Source: Acetofilamentum sp.
GTDB taxonomy: Bacteria > CAIWAD01
Direction: 5' to 3'
Assembly (NCBI GenBank): GCA_020726405.1
Contig: DYSB01000005.1
Coordinates: 1 to 45,121 of the forward strand
DNA length: 45,121 nucleotides
Part shown: in pieces, positions 41,065-45,121 of the stretch
Layout: each line of letters opens with the position of its first letter
How positions within the stretch are numbered: the stretch's first letter is position 1
Notes under the pieces: generated by a model
What the model saw: only the letters and a program-made list of their open reading frames with translations
What the model was told of the DNA's origin: nothing
Databases searched by the model: none
Made by a program: the position numbers and the translations under genes

Positions 41065-42545
41065 GCGCCTCGCAAATCGGCCTGCCCGCGTTGCTACTGC
41101 TCCTGGCGGCGCTCGCCGGGCACGCCCAGGATTCCGCCCCGGCGGACAACAGCTGGCAGGCCCGCACTGAATTGGGCACCCGGTCCCTCAGCCCTGGTCA
41201 TGGCGAGTGGCGCGGCCGGCTGCAGCTGGCGGGCGGCCCCTGGAGCCTGCAAGGCGCGGCGCGGCGGCGGGACGGCGAGCCGGGCCTGCTGCCGCACGTG
41301 GCGGGCGGACTGGTCTGGGCAGAGCCGCGCGGATGGCGCGTGATCCTGGGCGACCAGCAGCCGGCGGGCGACCTGCACGCCGCCCTGGGTTGCGGGCGGG
41401 GCGGCCTGCCTGAACGCTTGAGTGGCGGCCTGCGGCTGGGGCCGGCTGCCCTCTCCACCCAGAACGCGGGCGAGCGCGGCCTGAGCCTTGAGAAGCTCCG
41501 GGGACCGCTGCGCGGTGGCCTGCTGCTGGCCTCCAACCGCCGCGACCAGCGGGCGGACGGCGCGGGCTTTCTGCTGGATCTGGAGCATGCGGAGGACAAC
41601 CGGCGGCGCTGGGGCGCCTGGCGCGACCGGCTGGTCCTGGGCTGGGGCAGCTGGGAAGGCCCGGCGGGTTGGGATCTCCACGGCCTGGCGGGTCGCCGCA
41701 CGGCCGTCACCGGCGGCGGGCCACTGGCCGGACTGCAGGCCATTCGACGCCGCCCGGAGCGGCAGCTGGCCCTGGCCTGGGAAGCCGGCGAGAATCGGCT
41801 GCTGCAGCTCCAGACGATTTGGCTGAAGGGTCGGAGCACACTCCAGGTGGACGGCTGGCGCGGCTGGCGCGGCTGGCGCGGCTCCAGTGTCTTCGCGCGT
41901 CCCGCGCTGCCCGCGGGCTGGCGGGAATGGGGCAGCGGCCTGGCCCTGCAGGCGCGGCGCGGCGGCCGCCAGTTGGAGGGCACGCTGGCCCTGCGCTGGC
42001 TGGATGCACACGCTCGCGGGCCGGAGCGTTCCGCGTGCTGGGGCAGCCTCGAGCTGGACAAGCTACCCGGGCCGGCGGGCAGCGGATTGGCGTGGAGCGT
42101 GCGTCACAGTCTGGCGGAGAACCGTCCGACTGGCGCCGGGCGAGAGGAATGGCGTTTGCGCCTGCGGCCGCTCAAGCCGCGGCCCGTGGCCTGGGAACTC
42201 AGCTGGCAGCAGAGCCGGAGCGCCGCCGGCGTGGTGCGCTGGTGGCAGCTGGGCCTGGAGCGCGGCTGGCGCCGCCCGCGCTTCTCCCACGGTGTCCGTC
42301 TGCAGGTCCTGGCCGCCGGCGGTTCGGGTCCCGCCCGGCTGGTGGCCCTCGCGTCAGGGCCGGGCCTGCTGCGCTACGGCGCGATCTCGGGAGGGCGCCA
42401 GCTCTGTGCGGCGGGCTGGTGGGGACGCTTCGGTGCCCACCAGTTCAGCGCCGGCTGGTTGCTGAAGGAGGTGGAGGACGACACCGGATCCGTAGTCCCC
42501 GCGCCGCTCCTGCAGGTTCGCTGGATTTGCGCGCCGGATTCCTGA
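41061..42545 (+). CDS. Predicted outer-membrane beta-barrel protein, unknown
   Basis: The ATG at 41061 has GGGAGG upstream and overlaps the previous stop. The 494 residues begin with a signal peptide (ALLLLLAALAGHAQ) and continue as many short amphipathic strands typical of barrels (RGRLQLAGGPWSLQGAARRR, LALAWEAGENRLLQLQTIWL), ending ...PLLQVRWICAPDS. Near residue 267 is a short run of Gly-Trp-Arg triplets, from a 9-bp DNA repeat. I do not recognise a family. Context (porD, PorV-like gene, coupled envelope gene) suggests a secretion or surface role, but that is inference. Confidence 0.65.
   Translation: MSASQIGLPALLLLLAALAGHAQDSAPADNSWQARTELGTRSLSPGHGEWRGRLQLAGGPWSLQGAARRRDGEPGLLPHVAGGLVWAEPRGWRVILGDQQPAGDLHAALGCGRGGLPERLSGGLRLGPAALSTQNAGERGLSLEKLRGPLRGGLLLASNRRDQRADGAGFLLDLEHAEDNRRRWGAWRDRLVLGWGSWEGPAGWDLHGLAGRRTAVTGGGPLAGLQAIRRRPERQLALAWEAGENRLLQLQTIWLKGRSTLQVDGWRGWRGWRGSSVFARPALPAGWREWGSGLALQARRGGRQLEGTLALRWLDAHARGPERSACWGSLELDKLPGPAGSGLAWSVRHSLAENRPTGAGREEWRLRLRPLKPRPVAWELSWQQSRSAAGVVRWWQLGLERGWRRPRFSHGVRLQVLAAGGSGPARLVALASGPGLLRYGAISGGRQLCAAGWWGRFGAHQFSAGWLLKEVEDDTGSVVPAPLLQVRWICAPDS
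41853..41883 (+). repeat. 9-bp microrepeat inside a coding region
   Basis: ggctggcgc occurs three times in a row and then partially, in frame, encoding Gly-Trp-Arg triplets. Slippage-prone; copy number could vary between strains. Confidence 0.85.
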
Positions 42546-42568
42546 GCCGCTTGGCGACGGACTGACCG

Positions 42569-42586
42569 GGCCGGCCCGCGCCGGCC
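42569..42586 (+). terminator. GC hairpin after the barrel gene
   Basis: ggccggc (42569-42575) and gccggcc (42580-42586) form a 7-bp stem with a CCGC loop, 24 bp past the stop. It is followed by GCCCTGTCTGCTTTG, a poor T tract, so termination is possible but weakly supported. Confidence 0.4.
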
Positions 42587-42632
42587 GCCCTGTCTGCTTT
42601 GTTATCATGCTGACAGGTCAACCGGAGGAAGC

Positions 42633-44957
42633 ATGGATCGTCAGGCAATCGCCCGCCATGTCACGTCCGCACTGGAGCGCGGCCAGCACGTGCTGCTGGA
42701 ATCGGAAGTCTATGAGCTGCTGGCGCTGGCCGGCCTGGAGACGCCGGCCTGGCGTGTCTGGCCGGTGGAGGGCGAACTGGACGAGACCTGGCTGGGGGAG
42801 TTGCCGGGCAGCCGGGTGGTGCTCAAAGTCCTCTCGCGCCGGATCCTCCACAAGAGCGACGTGGGCGGCGTGCGCATCGTGGAGAAGGACGCCGCGGCTG
42901 TGCGTCTGGCCGCCCAGGAGATGCTGGGCGGGGTGCCGGGGGCTTGGAGTCGTTACGAGGGCGAGCACGGCCGCGACGGCACGCAGGATCCTGAGGTGGA
43001 AGGCCTGCTGCTGGTGGAGTGCGTGGCCTTCCCCGGCGAACTGGGCCGCGAACTCCTGCTGGGGGCACGCCACTCGCGAGAGTTCGGCAGCGTGCTCACT
43101 GTGGGCATCGGCGGCACGGACGCCGAGTTTCTCTCTGCCCGGCTGGAGCCCGGTCGCGGACACGCCATCCGCAGCTCGCTGCTGCTGGACCGCGCGGGCA
43201 TCCGCCACATGCTGGAACAAACCCTGGTGGTGGAGCGCCTGACCGGCAAGGCCCGCGGACGGGCCCGAGTGGTGGAGCCGGAGCAGCTGGAAGAGTTGGT
43301 GGCGAGCTTCGCCCGGCTGGTCAACCTTTTCTCCCCGCTGGACGAGACGGCGCCCGCCCACCTGGAGGAGTTGGAAATCAATCCGCTGGTGGTGGCCACG
43401 GATGGTCGCTTGCTGCCCCTGGACGGCCTGATGCGCATCGGGCCGCGTCGGGCGCTGCCACGCTCCCGGCCCGTGGGCAAGGTCAGCCGCCTGCTGCACC
43501 CGGGTTCCGTGGCGCTGGTGGGCGTCTCCCAGAAGATGAACGTGGGGCGGATCATCCTGCAGAATCTGCTGGACGCGGACTTCCCCTCAGACCGCATCCA
43601 CATTCTCAAGCCCGACACGGAGGAGATCGCCGGCGTGCGCTGCTACGCGCGGCCAGCCGACCTGCCTGAGAAGGTGGACATGCTGGTGCTGGCCGTGAGC
43701 GCCGAACAGGTTCCGGCGGAACTGGAGGCCATCTGCGCCGCGGACTGCGCGGAGTCGATCATCGTCATCCCGGGCGGTATCGCCGAAAAGGCGGGCGGCG
43801 AAGCCATCCAGGCGAGGATTGACGCGGTGCTGGAGCGCGCCCGCGCCCTGCCCGGCGGCGGCCCGGTGATCAACGGCAGCAACTGCCTGGGCGTCTACGA
43901 TCGCGACGCCGGCGTCAACACGCTGTTCATTCCCGACTACAAACTTCCCCGGCCCGCCCGGGAGGGCCAGGACGCCCCCGGGCGCGTGGCCCTGCTCAGC
44001 CAGTCGGGCGCCTTCATGATCTGCCGCATGTCGCGGCTGGCGGACCTGGATCCGGTCTACGCCGTCTCCTACGGCAACCAGATGGACCTGAGCCTGGGCG
44101 ACTACATGGAAGCCTTGTTGGGTGACACCTCGGTGGACACGGTGGCGTGTTACGTCGAGGGCTTCGCCGACCTGGACGGGCTGAAGACCGCCCGGCTGGC
44201 CCGGGCGCTGACGGGCGCCGGCCGGCGGGGGATCCTCTACAAGGCGGGCCGCTCGGCGGAGGGCCAGAGCGCCAGCGCCGGCCACACGGCCTCCATCGCC
44301 GGCGACTACGAGACCTGCCGCCAGGTGCTGCCGGAAGCCGGTGTGGAGCTGACGGAGACCTTCGAGGATTTCGAGAACCGCGTGCGGCTGGCCCGGGCCC
44401 TGGGTCCGGAGCGCGGACCCGCCGGGCACGCTCCCCAGGTGGCGGTGGTCTCCAATGCGGGGTTCGAGTGCGTGGGCATCGCGGACAACCTGGCCCGGGC
44501 CTCCGAGGGCCGGCTGGAGCTGGCGAAACTGGGCGAGTACACGCGGGAGAAATTGCAGCAGGCCTTTGTGGAAGGGCGGCTGGACAGTTTGGTGGATGTG
44601 AAGAATCCGCTGGATCTGACACCCATGGCCACGGACGCCGTCTGGGCCACGTGCGTGGAGGCGCTGCTGGAGGATTCCGGCGTGGACGCGGCCATCGTCT
44701 CCATCGTGCCGCTCACCGCAGCCATGCAGACCCTGCCCGCAGGTCCCGGACACCGGGAGGATCTGTGCGCCGCCACGGCCATCTGCGCGCGCCTGGCCGC
44801 CCTGCGGGCCGCCAGTTCGACGCCCTTCGTCTGCGCCGTGGATTCCGGCGTGCTCTACGATCCGCTGGTCCGGCAGCTGGAGAGCGCAGGCATCCCGGTC
44901 TTCCGCTACGCCGACGAGGCCACGCGCTACCTGCGCCGCCATCTCTGTTCGCGCTGA
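42633..44957 (+). CDS. ADP-forming acyl-CoA synthetase (ACD-type), ATP-grasp first
   Basis: The ATG at 42633 follows GGAGGAA; the protein has 774 residues. Residues 1-275 form an ATP-grasp domain (LESEVYELLALAG, VVLKVLSRRILHKSDVGGV, HLEELEINPLVV). Residues about 288-410 are a CoA-binding Rossmann domain (LLHPGSVALVGVSQKMNVGR), and 425-770 the succinyl-CoA-ligase-like part with LLSQSGAFMICRM and the phospho-histidine loop SASAGHTASIAGDY (His551). Such enzymes convert acyl-CoA, ADP and phosphate to acid, CoA and ATP, conserving energy in fermentation, or run in reverse. The more familiar order puts the CoA-binding part first; here the ATP-grasp domain leads. A TATCAT box at 42603-42608 could be a -10. 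The substrate is unknown. Confidence 0.9.
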   Translation: MDRQAIARHVTSALERGQHVLLESEVYELLALAGLETPAWRVWPVEGELDETWLGELPGSRVVLKVLSRRILHKSDVGGVRIVEKDAAAVRLAAQEMLGGVPGAWSRYEGEHGRDGTQDPEVEGLLLVECVAFPGELGRELLLGARHSREFGSVLTVGIGGTDAEFLSARLEPGRGHAIRSSLLLDRAGIRHMLEQTLVVERLTGKARGRARVVEPEQLEELVASFARLVNLFSPLDETAPAHLEELEINPLVVATDGRLLPLDGLMRIGPRRALPRSRPVGKVSRLLHPGSVALVGVSQKMNVGRIILQNLLDADFPSDRIHILKPDTEEIAGVRCYARPADLPEKVDMLVLAVSAEQVPAELEAICAADCAESIIVIPGGIAEKAGGEAIQARIDAVLERARALPGGGPVINGSNCLGVYDRDAGVNTLFIPDYKLPRPAREGQDAPGRVALLSQSGAFMICRMSRLADLDPVYAVSYGNQMDLSLGDYMEALLGDTSVDTVACYVEGFADLDGLKTARLARALTGAGRRGILYKAGRSAEGQSASAGHTASIAGDYETCRQVLPEAGVELTETFEDFENRVRLARALGPERGPAGHAPQVAVVSNAGFECVGIADNLARASEGRLELAKLGEYTREKLQQAFVEGRLDSLVDVKNPLDLTPMATDAVWATCVEALLEDSGVDAAIVSIVPLTAAMQTLPAGPGHREDLCAATAICARLAALRAASSTPFVCAVDSGVLYDPLVRQLESAGIPVFRYADEATRYLRRHLCSR

Positions 44958-44971
44958 GTGTCAACCAGCCC

Positions 44972-45014
44972 AAAAAAGTCGTGAGGCCAAGCGGAGTGTC
45001 TGCTTGGCCTCACG
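44972..45014 (-). terminator. Strong hairpin with T-run, reading leftward
   Basis: A perfect 13-bp stem (cgtgaggccaagc 44980-44992, gcttggcctcacg 45002-45014) with a 9-base loop lies just past the synthetase gene. The A6 run at 44972-44977 becomes T6 after the hairpin on the minus strand, so it is best as a terminator for transcription arriving from the right. It may also protect the synthetase transcript end. Confidence 0.8.
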
Positions 45015-45044
45015 GCGTTCATGAGCACATGGATGATTGTTGAC

Positions 45045-45121
45045 CTCTGGCACTGCTCTGGCACTGCTCTGGCACTGCTCTGGCACTGCTCTGGCACTGC
45101 TCTGGCACTGCTCTGGCACTG
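45045..45121 (+). repeat. Perfect 11-bp tandem repeat, seven copies, reaching window end
   Basis: The unit ctctggcactg is repeated exactly seven times (77 bp) without a mismatch and continues to the last base, so the true copy number is unknown. Eleven is not a multiple of three, so every third unit restores the frame. All three plus frames shown here lack stops, but no start or gene is visible. There is no spacer, so it is not a CRISPR array. Confidence 0.97.

Noticed and set aside
45045-45121. CRISPR array
   Set aside because: Units are 11 bp and directly abutting with no spacers.

Overview
The window is GC-rich bacterial DNA with long intact genes and short gaps. I saw no rRNA, tRNA, integrase, transposase or phage gene. 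Several features point to a Gram-negative member of the FCB superphylum, perhaps a Delongbacteria-like lineage; the phylum is inference. They are a PorD (DUF4835) homologue, a PorV/PorQ-like protein, secreted enzymes ending in the FlgD-like 'APNPFNP' sorting module, gingipain-like (C25) proteins, an Mla lipid-transport operon and a patatin joined to an outer-membrane barrel.

Layout, left to right. (1) 1-2653, minus strand: an HTH-PTS EIIA regulator followed by a Hyf/Nuo-type antiporter subunit that carries a second, lysine-less half antiporter unit and runs off the edge. (2) 2851-8845, minus: patatin-barrel phospholipase, peptide-binding lipoprotein and a Lys-C-like secreted protease. Divergent from it, only 17 bp away, is a secreted endonuclease I (8863-10482). 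(3) 10695-14687, minus: lipoprotein plus MsrA, then a surface protein with six four-cysteine HYDIN-like repeats. (4) 14826-17249, minus: mlaE-mlaF-mlaD, with apparent single-base frameshifts in both mlaE and mlaD. (5) 17581-22745, minus: thiN coupled to an SSS symporter, an OprC-like copper receptor and a conserved nuclease-like protein. (6) 22882-32207, minus: two tandem gingipain-like giants forming one transcription unit, with a good sigma70-type promoter and a strong terminator. (7) 32417-35513, minus: fluoride channel CrcB, DUF190 and a CotH/lamin-tail surface protein. (8) 35785-42545: MFS exporter, PorV-like protein, Spy-like protein, FN3-like protein, PorD and two envelope proteins. (9) 42633-44957: an ADP-forming acyl-CoA synthetase, then a hairpin and an 11-bp tandem repeat reaching the window end.

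Most genes concern the envelope and secretion: proteins carrying sorting modules, two likely type IX secretion accessory proteins, an autotransporter-like phospholipase and lipid transport. The most unusual points are the antiporter fusion, the paired C25 proteins lacking the classical histidine, the interleaved ribosome-binding sites between porD and its divergent neighbour, a dispersed element with terminal inverted repeats found twice, the double frameshift in the mla operon and the 11-bp repeat.
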